From a virus: a DNA stretch of 64,000 nt. The notes below the pieces were generated by a model, which searched no databases, was not told where the DNA came from, and saw nothing but the letters and a program-made list of their open reading frames with translations. The position numbers and the translations under genes are program-made. Shown one piece after another: positions 31,395 through 39,732 of this stretch (its first letter is position 1; each line of letters starts with the position of its first letter). The DNA is taken from the IMG/VR virus record IMGVR_UViG_3300025383_000011, positions 1 through 64,000 of that record; one strand, written 5' to 3'.

Positions 31395-32550
31395 AAAGCA
31401 CCATATCGTTGATTGCTGGTGCTGCCAATGTGCCGCCACAGTTTTTGTAATCAAGAATCAGAATCGGGGTCAAGCAACGGTCGGACCAGCTTTCTTTCAG
31501 CTTTTGTTTTTTCTGAAACTTTTTCAATCGTGACTTGCAGTCTTCGTGGAATGCTTTGGGTGTTCCGTAATTGTGTTGTACGTGTCGGAACAAGTCGGCT
31601 TCAAATGCAGGAGTAATGACAAATCCTGTGTCACGTGCTTCGGCAGCCAACCTACCAAACGCCAAAATAAAGCCGCCGTCTACGCCGTCCTCGTGTGGGA
31701 AATAGGTATCGTGCCATTTGAGTGCCCAGTCCAAATTGTCAAGGCCATCTTCAAAGTCCTGATTGTTTTGAGTACCGTGTCCAGCAATATTATTGATACC
31801 AGCAATGTATGTGATCATACCGGGCTTTTTCTTTTGACCTTGTGCGCTGGGTGCCGGATACATATTGTTACGTTCTAACACTTCTTGTATTTTTAAACTT
31901 TGCACATCTTCACGCAGAGTAGAACCGTACAAGCGAACACCGTTAACACGCGAGCGGTGTGTCCAATACTGTCCAATTGGCTTGCGACCGTTGCCACCAA
32001 GTCTACGGAAACCATAGTTGCCTACTGCTTCGCCAGTTAAAGTTGATCCCGGTATTGTCAAATCGTCATCGACTACTTTGCATTGAATTTTAGTACCCGG
32101 AGCAATTAAACCAAAATGTAACATCACTGCAAATGCACTACCACTCTGTTGCCCCTCCCAGGAACTGTAACGCCCAGTTTCTTTGATGTAGATAACATTA
32201 AGTGGTTGCATAACACGTGGATCAAACAGTTCAATAATGTTGTCGGCGATGTGTGCGATTTCAATACCGCGTTGGATATCGACGTTGAAGTCAATCAGGT
32301 CCACGTCGATTTCCATAAGACGCCCAAAGTGTGCCTGTGTATACACATTGCTCTTGAGACGTTTTTTAAGATTCTGTATGCTTGCAATTATTCTTGGATC
32401 GCTGATCAATGGAGCGATGCGAGTTGGCATATCCACGTACTTGGTTTGTGGTGTGCTTAACAATTGATTTTGGATTGCCGCAATTGGTGCATATGGATTT
32501 GGTCCGCGGTTGACCGTGCGTGGTACTACTAGATGTGAGGCATTTTTCAT
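31381..32550 (-). CDS. ParB/Srx-like domain protein
   Basis: 389 residues. A region near 85-130 runs D-F-N-V-D-I-Q-R-G, a long helix, M-Q-P-L-N-V-I-Y-I, Y-S-S-W-E-G-Q-Q-S-G, resembling the ParB/sulfiredoxin fold seen with DGQ-R signatures. The rest is alpha-helical and basic (F-Q-K-K-Q-K-L-K). In phages such proteins sit beside DNA methyltransferases and nucleases, as here. Function in DNA binding or modification is inferred. Confidence 0.65.
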   Translation of the reverse strand: MKNASHLVVPRTVNRGPNPYAPIAAIQNQLLSTPQTKYVDMPTRIAPLISDPRIIASIQNLKKRLKSNVYTQAHFGRLMEIDVDLIDFNVDIQRGIEIAHIADNIIELFDPRVMQPLNVIYIKETGRYSSWEGQQSGSAFAVMLHFGLIAPGTKIQCKVVDDDLTIPGSTLTGEAVGNYGFRRLGGNGRKPIGQYWTHRSRVNGVRLYGSTLREDVQSLKIQEVLERNNMYPAPSAQGQKKKPGMITYIAGINNIAGHGTQNNQDFEDGLDNLDWALKWHDTYFPHEDGVDGGFILAFGRLAAEARDTGFVITPAFEADLFRHVQHNYGTPKAFHEDCKSRLKKFQKKQKLKESWSDRCLTPILILDYKNCGGTLAAPAINDMVLYVGI

Positions 32551-32582
32551 TTTAAGTTTCCTTAATTAAACTCCGTAGAGTT

Positions 32583-32590
32583 GATTTATA
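32583..32590 (-). promoter_or_regulatory. T4 late-promoter-like TATAAATC
   Basis: On the minus strand TATAAATC lies between the host-like promoter and the ParB-like ATG at 32550. One mismatch to the T4 late consensus. Candidate only. Confidence 0.25.
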
Positions 32591-32622
32591 AAATACTGTA
32601 CGCACTCGCATACAGTCAAAAC

Positions 32623-32669
32623 AGTATAAACTAAAGAAACTTAAAAGTCTGTCGCTTTTTTACAACAGA
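32623..32669 (-). promoter_or_regulatory. promoter and operator-like repeat for the ParB-like gene
   Basis: On the minus strand: CAGACT (32651-32646), 17 bp and TATACT (32628-32623). Upstream, CTGTTGT-A6-GCGACAG forms an imperfect inverted repeat whose right arm merges into the -35. The layout copies that before the VWA gene at 26.95 kb. Confidence 0.5.
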
Positions 32670-34490
32670 TTACCAAATTTTGGTTTTGTACTTGTTATAG
32701 TAGTAATCTTGGCACCAAGCCCAGTCAAAGCTGAGTTTGAGTGCTTCGTAATCTCCCCCAACTGCGTCGTGATACTCGACACCATCTGCGGCACCTTGAA
32801 TACAGTACTCGGCGTTTTTCCCTTCAGCCACTGTGCACCAGGTTTTGAGTCTGTGTTGAATTTCCAAGCCAGCACCCAACACCACTTCACGCTGTAGTTT
32901 CATTGTTTCACGGAAAGCACTACGCCAGGTGATCCAAGGATCCGTGTTGAAACGACTGATACTGGCGCACACCGGAACCACTTCGTGTGCTTTGCTCAAG
33001 GTAAAGTCCAATCCCGGATCGGTTTCTAACACCAGCTTCTTGTTGTACAAATTGATGTTCATGGCACCATACTCTAGACCGTTTAAGGGATTACGACTGT
33101 GAAAAATATAGTGTTTGGGTTCTTGAAAATAGTCCGGTACAAAGTCAAACTCAAATGTGGGCAACACTTCGGTCTTGGCAAATACTGCATAGAACCAGGG
33201 TGTGTCACTCAACTTGGCAGCGGCTTTGTAAGCAGCTTCACGCCCAGTGACTCCATCACTGCGTTTGGCCCAAGGACAGATACGAGCCAGTGCTTGCCAA
33301 TTATCTTCAGCCATGGGTTCGCCATTGCTGATAAACACCACGTCTGGACGTTCGTCCTGTAACACATAGGTGTTGGTGCGTTTTTCAATATAGGGATAAT
33401 CGTACACTTGTACTCGCAGATGATTTTTAACTTCACGTGGTACCAAGGCTGTGTCACCTGATCTGTTGGCACGACTCAAGATGCGATCTTTTTGACTCCA
33501 CAAGCAATGCCAGGACGCAAACTTCAAATCTGCAACTCGAGTAAACATTGCATAAGGTGCGGTGAAGTTGTAATTCTTGATTTCTTCAATTAGATTATCC
33601 GACTCATAGTAGTGTACAGGAATATCAAATCGCGCGACTGTTTGATCTTCACAATAGTTGATCACATTGAACCAATCCAGCAACTCCAAGTCCACCATTT
33701 GCTGTGTAAAACTGGGCACGTGTACATAGAATGTGTCGCCACGTGTTTGGTTACCGGATGGAAAACAGTGAATCATTTCACGCTGGTGTGGTTCTGGATG
33801 CCAGGTAAAGTCAAAATCAGTGTAGTCACAAATACTGCTGGCAATCCATACAAACTCTGTGGTAGCCAGGTTGGCAATGCGCTTGAACACATTGAGATGA
33901 TTGTCTACATAACGTGTGAGTTTGATGTCTGGGTACCGAGCTTTCAGTTGTTGAAACTGTGCGGCACTTTCAGGATTTAAAAAATCCATATAAAATATCT
34001 GTGTGGCATTGGCTCGTATTTTTTGATCTAACATATACTTGATGCCAGCTGTGCCAGGATATACAGGACCGCCATCACGTTGCCATTGTGTGCCAAAGTG
34101 ATACTCGTACGGCTCTTCTGTTTCGTCTGGGTGCCACGAATAATCAAACTGACTGTCATCTATGTTGTCGGGGACTGACCAAATTGCTCGATTAGGCAGT
34201 CGAGTCACTGACTGATCTGCGTGAAAATTGTACTGTCTATTGGCCACTGTGCGTCGGTTTGCCAGATACACTCCGCCGGTGCGTTGCCATTGACTAGGCC
34301 AGGTGTGTATGTGTTCTGTTTCCCAGGGAACTGGTACATAGTCAAAATCAAATCCTGTGTAGTCATTGCCCCCATAAATATACCAGTAGTGACTAGTACG
34401 ACTCAACTCGGCAGCTTGATCAATTGACTCAGCCGGACGCTCAAAAGCAAATAGATTTGGTTTTGGTCCATAATAAAAAACATCAAACAT
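32670..34490 (-). CDS. large glycosyltransferase-like protein
   Basis: 606 residues. Two or three related segments of about 90 residues lie in the first 280, each with F-D-F-x-W/Y-x-P (G-F-D-F-D-Y-V-P, D-F-D-F-T-W-H-P, F-E-F-D-F-V-P). A domain near 375-606 with V-F-I-S-N-G-E-P and I-C-P-W-A-K-R-S-D-G-V-T-G-R-E matches the GT-A-like protein at 53.9-54.8 kb. It is probably a multi-domain sugar transferase. It starts 1 nt from the divergent gene at 34492, so any promoter must lie inside that gene. Confidence 0.65.
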   Translation of the reverse strand: MFDVFYYGPKPNLFAFERPAESIDQAAELSRTSHYWYIYGGNDYTGFDFDYVPVPWETEHIHTWPSQWQRTGGVYLANRRTVANRQYNFHADQSVTRLPNRAIWSVPDNIDDSQFDYSWHPDETEEPYEYHFGTQWQRDGGPVYPGTAGIKYMLDQKIRANATQIFYMDFLNPESAAQFQQLKARYPDIKLTRYVDNHLNVFKRIANLATTEFVWIASSICDYTDFDFTWHPEPHQREMIHCFPSGNQTRGDTFYVHVPSFTQQMVDLELLDWFNVINYCEDQTVARFDIPVHYYESDNLIEEIKNYNFTAPYAMFTRVADLKFASWHCLWSQKDRILSRANRSGDTALVPREVKNHLRVQVYDYPYIEKRTNTYVLQDERPDVVFISNGEPMAEDNWQALARICPWAKRSDGVTGREAAYKAAAKLSDTPWFYAVFAKTEVLPTFEFDFVPDYFQEPKHYIFHSRNPLNGLEYGAMNINLYNKKLVLETDPGLDFTLSKAHEVVPVCASISRFNTDPWITWRSAFRETMKLQREVVLGAGLEIQHRLKTWCTVAEGKNAEYCIQGAADGVEYHDAVGGDYEALKLSFDWAWCQDYYYNKYKTKIW

Positions 34491-34491
34491 A

Positions 34492-35790
34492 ATGTATAAC
34501 TTATCCGTTCATTACGAAAATATCTACAACTACCTACGTACTATTATAGCAGATGCCCGGGTCGGATATCTACATCCTTTTGGGTCAACTCAACCAGAAC
34601 ATATAGAAATCTTGCGGGACGATTCAAATCCGCCTGATCAAAGAGATCCACCACAGCGTCACGGTCCATTGTTTATGTTTCAAGATCAAGAGCCAATTGA
34701 TTTTGATTACAATCGACCCTTGTTTGATCATTTAAAATGGAAAGTACACGCACCTTGTATATTAGTTACCACCGAACAAGAAAGTGCCGATGCAGAACTG
34801 GTTTATGCAGAATACCCATTTGCTCGATTAAATTACTTCTTTCATATATTTGCTGCAGCCGATTGGTTTCGTGGACACCAATACTTGCCAGGCCTGGTTG
34901 CTCCTGCTGACCGCGTCTTAGAAAAAACTTATATATCATTTAATAGACTAACCAGTAATAGACGTATCTATCGTAGCTTGCTGGTCAACGAATTGTACAA
35001 AAACAATCTACTAGACTCGGGCTATGTGAGCTACAGTCATCATTGTCCCGACGATGGTGCATTTGACGACAACCTACGCAAAGGTGTACCTGAATATGAA
35101 TTTGATCCAGCCTACATAGAAGAAGCCATTGCCAACATCAATCAAATACCAGAATTGCGTATTGACTTTCCCGGGCAACCAATACCCAATCAAAGTATGA
35201 ACCTAGGGCCACTGGAGAATCTTATGCGTAGTTTTGTTTATGTGGTAACAGAAACCTGTTACTTCCAACGCAAGACTCACCTGACTGAAAAGATTTTTAA
35301 ACCCATTGTGTTGCGTATGCCATTTATATTGACCGGTTGTGCTTACAATCTAGATTACTTACGCAGTTATGGTTTCCGTACATTCTCGGACTACTGGGAC
35401 GAAAGTTATGATCGAATAGAAGATCCTGTGGCTCGATTGCAGGCCATTGTGCAAGTATTACAAACCATTGATCAAATGTCAAAGGACGAACAGAAAGCCA
35501 TGCTGTTGGATATGCAACCGATACTGGATCACAATTACAATTTGTTTAACAACGAATTGGTAGATCGGGAATGGGCTAGATTAAAACAGAGTTTACGAGA
35601 TATGTGCGATCTTTATAGATTTCAGTTTCCATATAGACCCAACCATAGACTAGGGCAGGCAATTCCAATGGATTATCCTATAGATAAAAATCCCAATGCA
35701 CTGGTATGGAAGGCTGAACCTGGATATTTTAATCCACACCCGTTGCCAGACGACCAACAACCGTTTGGATTTAAGATCGCCCCCAAGTAA
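34492..35790 (+). CDS. glycosyltransferase-like protein (GT10-like C-terminus), plus strand
   Basis: 432 residues, alone on the plus strand in a minus-strand region. The C-terminal half has H-L-T-E-K-I-F-K-P, M-P-F-I-L, G-F-R-T-F-S-D-Y-W-D-E-S-Y-D. This block is shared by three other proteins in the window and resembles the donor-binding half of GT-B fucosyltransferase-like enzymes. The N-terminal half is unique (F-M-F-Q-D-Q-E-P). Its ATG is 1 nt from the divergent start, and its end overlaps the DUF2061 gene by 20 nt. Confidence 0.65.
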   Translation: MYNLSVHYENIYNYLRTIIADARVGYLHPFGSTQPEHIEILRDDSNPPDQRDPPQRHGPLFMFQDQEPIDFDYNRPLFDHLKWKVHAPCILVTTEQESADAELVYAEYPFARLNYFFHIFAAADWFRGHQYLPGLVAPADRVLEKTYISFNRLTSNRRIYRSLLVNELYKNNLLDSGYVSYSHHCPDDGAFDDNLRKGVPEYEFDPAYIEEAIANINQIPELRIDFPGQPIPNQSMNLGPLENLMRSFVYVVTETCYFQRKTHLTEKIFKPIVLRMPFILTGCAYNLDYLRSYGFRTFSDYWDESYDRIEDPVARLQAIVQVLQTIDQMSKDEQKAMLLDMQPILDHNYNLFNNELVDREWARLKQSLRDMCDLYRFQFPYRPNHRLGQAIPMDYPIDKNPNALVWKAEPGYFNPHPLPDDQQPFGFKIAPK

Positions 35791-35974
35791 TACGATTCCA
35801 TACACGCTCGTGTAACCAAAATAAAAATATTTTGGTCAATATTTCTGTAAAAGCAATTCCGCTGGCCAGTAATACTTGCCCGGTTATAAGCCAACTGATA
35901 ACAAAGGTATCTATAGTTCCGGTAATTCGCCAGCTTATTGCTTTTGCCAAACTACGTATAGGCTGATCACTCAA
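35771..35974 (-). CDS. DUF2061-type small membrane protein
   Basis: 67 residues. It matches the DUF2061 pattern closely: R-S-L-A-K-A-I-S-W-R-I-T-G-T, D-T-F-V-I-S-W-L-I-T-G, then a second span, and H-E-R-V-W-N-R-I. Two transmembrane helices are seen. The family is bacterial and phage-borne, with no firm role. It is the last gene of the minus-strand train and overlaps the preceding gene by 8 nt. Confidence 0.8.
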   Translation of the reverse strand: MSDQPIRSLAKAISWRITGTIDTFVISWLITGQVLLASGIAFTEILTKIFLFWLHERVWNRITWGRS

Positions 35975-36803
35975 GTCCTAGAGTCTTTCTAATCTTAGTG
36001 GCGCTGATATCTGTTACACTTTCATCAAAAGTTTCTTCTGCGTGAGTATAACCAACTCCACGACCCCACCCAATGTGTACAATATTGGGTACCACTTGTA
36101 TTTCGTACTGTCCTTGATAGATAGGATCCAAATCACGACGAATAAATGCCTTGACTTTTTCTATTTCAAACGGATTTGAGCCTTGCCATCCTTGTACATC
36201 GCGTACTTGAATAATCACTTGCCCTGTACGTGCTATCAGTCGGTCGAACAGCGCACGGTGTCCATCGTGCCACGGTTGCCAACGTCCCAACATTTGTACT
36301 GTTTCGCGTTTCCAATCAAATACAGGACGGCGACGATTGGCCACAATATGTTCGCCAATAAACTCGGCCCACTTTTCTGCATTCTGCTCGGTGATGCGGA
36401 AATCGTAATGTTCGGGTTCAACAAATGCTTTGTTGGTATCAGCATAACGACCTTCGCGGATAGTGTCTACCCAGATGGTCCAGTCGGCCTTGAAATTGTT
36501 GCGTTGCTCAACTAAGGGTGCAACAAAGTCACAGATCACATAGTCACCGCCAGCTTCCATACTGAATTGAAACATACGCAAGCTCTGACGAATACGTCCA
36601 TCATTTGAAAAATCCCAGTCGTTGTACTTGCGACGTACATCATCGGCATTGAACCAGTTGACTTTGACTTGATTGTCCATTGGTTCCATAATAGCACGAC
36701 TGTAACTGATGGAACCGTGTAGTTCTAGGTATTTTTTAAGTGCAGCCGCCAAGGTTGTTTTGCCTGAGCCAGGAAGGCCCATTATTAGAATACGTTGACT
36801 CAT
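35967..36803 (-). CDS. bifunctional P-loop kinase / nucleotidyltransferase
   Basis: 278 residues from ATG at 36803, preceded by AAAGGAAA. The N-terminal half has a P-loop G-L-P-G-S-G-K-T-T (9-17) and looks like an APS-kinase or polynucleotide kinase-like domain. The C-terminal half has G-R-W-Q-P-W-H-D-G-H (173-182), an HxGH nucleotidyltransferase signature, and I-S-A-T-K-I-R near the end, as in NMN or cytidylyl transferases. The fusion could phosphorylate then nucleotidylate one substrate, possibly a sugar or cofactor. Substrate unknown. Confidence 0.7.
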   Translation of the reverse strand: MSQRILIMGLPGSGKTTLAAALKKYLELHGSISYSRAIMEPMDNQVKVNWFNADDVRRKYNDWDFSNDGRIRQSLRMFQFSMEAGGDYVICDFVAPLVEQRNNFKADWTIWVDTIREGRYADTNKAFVEPEHYDFRITEQNAEKWAEFIGEHIVANRRRPVFDWKRETVQMLGRWQPWHDGHRALFDRLIARTGQVIIQVRDVQGWQGSNPFEIEKVKAFIRRDLDPIYQGQYEIQVVPNIVHIGWGRGVGYTHAEETFDESVTDISATKIRKTLGLE

Positions 36804-36814
36804 TGATTTTTCCT

Positions 36815-37381
36815 TTACCAAATATCCGATGGAATTTCTGTGGCCCTGAAGCCTTGATACAAACTGTATCTTTTGTCTACTACAAAATTTTTCATACCGT
36901 GTGGTGTACGTGTTGGATACAACATCATATAACCACAATTGGGGCGGAATGGTACTGTGTGCCAGGCATCCTGGTCGTAACAGTAGGTTCCCATATTTTC
37001 ATTGCCTTCAGACAAATACACCTGCACATTGACATAATGATTTGGGCTTACATCACCATCGTGTATGGTATTGATATATCCATCAGGGTCACGCCATAAT
37101 TGCGGATTGTTTTGATACAACTTAACACCAGTAACTGATTCAGCAAATTCAATAACAGGAGCTAGCTCAATGCGTATTTGTTCACACAAGTGGTTGTACA
37201 ATGCCTCTGTTTCTTCTGTTTCTTCTGGGCGAAACTGTAGTCTAGGAAAAGCAGAGTTGCCGTCATATTGTTTTAACCAATTGGTGGTGTCTCTGTCAAA
37301 GACTGACACCAACTGCTGGAACAAGCTGTTGCTAAAAACATTGTCAAGACGATAAAATTTTTCTGTAACTGTTACGAACAT
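36815..37381 (-). CDS. 2OG-Fe(II) oxygenase-like protein
   Basis: 188 residues. The C-terminal half follows the prolyl hydroxylase-like pattern: T-I-H-D-G-D, N-V-Q-V-Y-L-S-E-G, G-T-Y-C-Y, and T-P-H-G-M with a late His. The first iron site reads H-D-G-D rather than a strict H-x-D, so the ligand pair needs care. Such enzymes hydroxylate proteins, nucleic acids or small molecules. It overlaps the carbamoyltransferase by 10 nt. Confidence 0.6.
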   Translation of the reverse strand: MFVTVTEKFYRLDNVFSNSLFQQLVSVFDRDTTNWLKQYDGNSAFPRLQFRPEETEETEALYNHLCEQIRIELAPVIEFAESVTGVKLYQNNPQLWRDPDGYINTIHDGDVSPNHYVNVQVYLSEGNENMGTYCYDQDAWHTVPFRPNCGYMMLYPTRTPHGMKNFVVDKRYSLYQGFRATEIPSDIW

Positions 37382-38847
37382 ACTCGTGCTCCATAGTGCA
37401 TTTCAAAACGATCAGCATCTTCTCTGTCGTTCACAATGGGTTCACCTTTGATATTAAGACTGGTGTTTAACAGCATAGGACAACCTGTTACCACATACCA
37501 TTTTTCTAACAGTTCTCTAATTCCCGAACCATCTCGTGGTACTGTTTGTATACGACTAGTGCCGTCGCGATGAACGATAGCAGGAAATAAGTCAGGATCC
37601 CTGCAACGACCGATGACTTGCATATACCTAGTGTCAACGAAACCGCTAGGCATATCAAAATACTCATTGACATATTCCTCCAAAATAACTGGCGCGAACG
37701 GTCTAAATTCTTGTCTACGTTTGATTGCATTTACTTTGTCCTTTATATCTGGTCCTCTGGGGTCGGCGAGGAGACTTCTGTTTCCAAGGGCTCGGGGGCC
37801 AAATTCTGCTCTTCCGGAGGCCACCCCCACGAGTCTATCACTGAGTAAGCAATCAAGGACGGCATTAACAGGATACGGGCCGCTGATTTCTGTACCAAGG
37901 AATGCGTTTTTGAACTCAATTGGTCCGCCGTAGGCCAGTGCGGCTGCTCCGAGACTACTACCAGCATCGCCAGGATTAGGCATAATCCAAATCTTTTCAA
38001 AATACTCACCGAGGTTTCTATTTGCTAAACAATTAAGGGCTACACCGCCCTGATATACTAAATTTGTGCTCCAGCCAAAATCTTTGGCACGACGCATAAC
38101 ATTATATATCAAATTTTCACAAAAGGCCTGACTGGAACTGGCAATATCGTATTCCAAGTGCTTGGCCAAAAACTCTTCATCTACTCCTAGATGCAAATTT
38201 TGTGAAAATTCAATATTCCATTCGTTGGTCATCACTGCCGATTTTATCTGTGCCGCGGCCTTGGGTTCTCCATAAGCAGCCATTCCCATTAGGATATATT
38301 CGTCTTCGTTGGGTTTCAATCCCACACGCTTGGTCATGGCACTATAAAATAGTCCTATGCTGTGCGGATATCGCTGACCCCACAGTCGCTTATACTCAGC
38401 ACGACCATCAACATAGTGTGCGCCCCATATGGTAATACTGTCCCATTCGCCAATGGCATCGATCACAACCACAGTGGCTCGATCAAATGGACTGGTTTGA
38501 AAACCAGCAGCTGCGTGACTCAGATGATGCCCGTGTGTGCTGATTGGAACATTGTCAAAATACCCACGTAACTGTTGCCTGAGTACTTGTCTAGTGGTCA
38601 GCTTGTTCCATTCTACACCTTGTCCCGAGTACCACTGACGTAACTGCTTTTTCCAAGGAGTTTCGTAGTAGGCAATATGATCAATGTGGCGACCATCTGA
38701 TAACTCCCAAAACATTGCAGGGTGCAGATTGGCATCGTTTTTGATCTTGCTGTACCGTTCGGCGTGACCAGCGTACACTATTTCGCCATTGTTGATCACC
38801 GTGGCGGATGCATCGTGGAAACCGGCGCTGATTCCTAGTATGTTCAT
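37372..38847 (-). CDS. NodU/CmcH-family carbamoyltransferase
   Basis: 491 residues. N-terminal L-G-I-S-A-G-F-H-D-A-S-A, the metal-site H-G-H-H-L-S-H-A-A, D-A-I-G-E-W-D, Y-Q-G-G-V-A-L-N-C, then the YrdC-like C-domain with G-R-A-E-F-G-P-R-A-L-G-N-R-S. These enzymes transfer carbamoyl from carbamoyl phosphate (via carbamoyl-AMP) to a hydroxyl, often on a sugar or antibiotic. Neighbouring glycosyltransferases suggest a carbamoylated glycan. It is slightly shorter than bacterial members but all core motifs seem intact. Confidence 0.85.
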   Translation of the reverse strand: MNILGISAGFHDASATVINNGEIVYAGHAERYSKIKNDANLHPAMFWELSDGRHIDHIAYYETPWKKQLRQWYSGQGVEWNKLTTRQVLRQQLRGYFDNVPISTHGHHLSHAAAGFQTSPFDRATVVVIDAIGEWDSITIWGAHYVDGRAEYKRLWGQRYPHSIGLFYSAMTKRVGLKPNEDEYILMGMAAYGEPKAAAQIKSAVMTNEWNIEFSQNLHLGVDEEFLAKHLEYDIASSSQAFCENLIYNVMRRAKDFGWSTNLVYQGGVALNCLANRNLGEYFEKIWIMPNPGDAGSSLGAAALAYGGPIEFKNAFLGTEISGPYPVNAVLDCLLSDRLVGVASGRAEFGPRALGNRSLLADPRGPDIKDKVNAIKRRQEFRPFAPVILEEYVNEYFDMPSGFVDTRYMQVIGRCRDPDLFPAIVHRDGTSRIQTVPRDGSGIRELLEKWYVVTGCPMLLNTSLNIKGEPIVNDREDADRFEMHYGARVCS

Positions 38848-38945
38848 TTATAGATAAATGGATCTCGTTTACGTAGTTCTTTTAATTTTTTACGATAACG
38901 TAATTCTAAAGTGATTTTATTGTAAAGATTTCGTAACCATTGCAT
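38844..38945 (-). CDS. 33-residue basic microprotein
   Basis: A frame from ATG at 38945 encodes M-Q-W-L-R-N-L-Y-N-K-I, then a K/R/L-rich helix, ending K-R-D-P-F-I-Y-K. It begins inside the end of the upstream gene and ends in a 4-nt ATGA overlap with the carbamoyltransferase start. I recall small proteins ending in DPFIYK from cyanophage-type genomes. The coupling overlap supports a real gene. Confidence 0.55.
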   Translation of the reverse strand: MQWLRNLYNKITLELRYRKKLKELRKRDPFIYK

Positions 38946-39732
38946 TGAATTGATCTTTCATTATGTGTGCTGCCGCTGTGTGTGCTGCTTCTAGTGGATG
39001 GGTAGTACCTATTGGGTATTTATTCTCCAAAGCCCACTGATAAAAACCTCTTGGGTCCGTTGTTTGTGTTGCTTCTGTTCCGGCTGGAAACCAAAACCAA
39101 TTGGCTTGATCCCGGTGTATTTGTTCAGTTAGACTATGTATGCTAGCATCTGCTGTTTGTATTGTATGATTGTACCATATGCAATTATCGGCACAGGTAA
39201 ACAAATAAGGTATACTGTTGGTTTTTAAATAATTTTGTAAGTATGTAATTTCTTTGAGCGTGGTATAAATTTCCCAGTACTCGCTGTCGCCCACGTTCTT
39301 ATAAAAGGATTTGGCAAAGTCGGCTATACCGTTTTCCTTGGCTTTGGTTATATTTTTAATTTGCTCATACAAAATATTGCTATTTTGATTTACAAATTCT
39401 TTTTCTATAGTTGCAGGATCATCCCGTACAGTCCACGGAGTAATAGTATACCAAGGACTGCCGCGTTGATTGGTATGATAATTAAAGCGAAATTCATAGC
39501 GACCAGGAAAGGTCCACGATACTATCACAGCAGGACGTTCAGGCCATATGGCTTCGCATTCAGCAATAACACGATGTGCTATGCCATCATTGCCTAAACC
39601 GGGCCAGGCCACGCATTGATACTGGTGTTCTTGAGACAACAAAGCCGCAAAGGTGCTTTGACTGTGTCTGCCGTTACAGTCTGCCAACTCGCTGCCGTAT
39701 ACGAAACTGTCACCTCCGGCTACTATAATCAT
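38917..39732 (-). CDS. SGNH-like protein
   Basis: 271 residues. Block I A-G-G-D-S-F-V-Y-G near residue 5-13, G-L-G-N-D-G for the Asn block, S-W-T-F-P-G-R, and T-H-P-L-E-A-A-H for the final His. It lies with sugar-modifying genes; an acetyl-ester role is possible. Confidence 0.65.
   Translation of the reverse strand: MIIVAGGDSFVYGSELADCNGRHSQSTFAALLSQEHQYQCVAWPGLGNDGIAHRVIAECEAIWPERPAVIVSWTFPGRYEFRFNYHTNQRGSPWYTITPWTVRDDPATIEKEFVNQNSNILYEQIKNITKAKENGIADFAKSFYKNVGDSEYWEIYTTLKEITYLQNYLKTNSIPYLFTCADNCIWYNHTIQTADASIHSLTEQIHRDQANWFWFPAGTEATQTTDPRGFYQWALENKYPIGTTHPLEAAHTAAAHIMKDQFNAMVTKSLQ

Noticed and set aside
32592-32613. ACTGTA...TACAGT inverted repeat as a LexA-type SOS box
   Set aside because: The CTG-CAG spacing is 14 nt rather than the usual 10, so it does not fit known LexA sites.
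37506-38009. Several 70-110 residue frames in the carbamoyltransferase region on both strands
   Set aside because: The carbamoyltransferase frame has every family motif in order, so the others are shadows.
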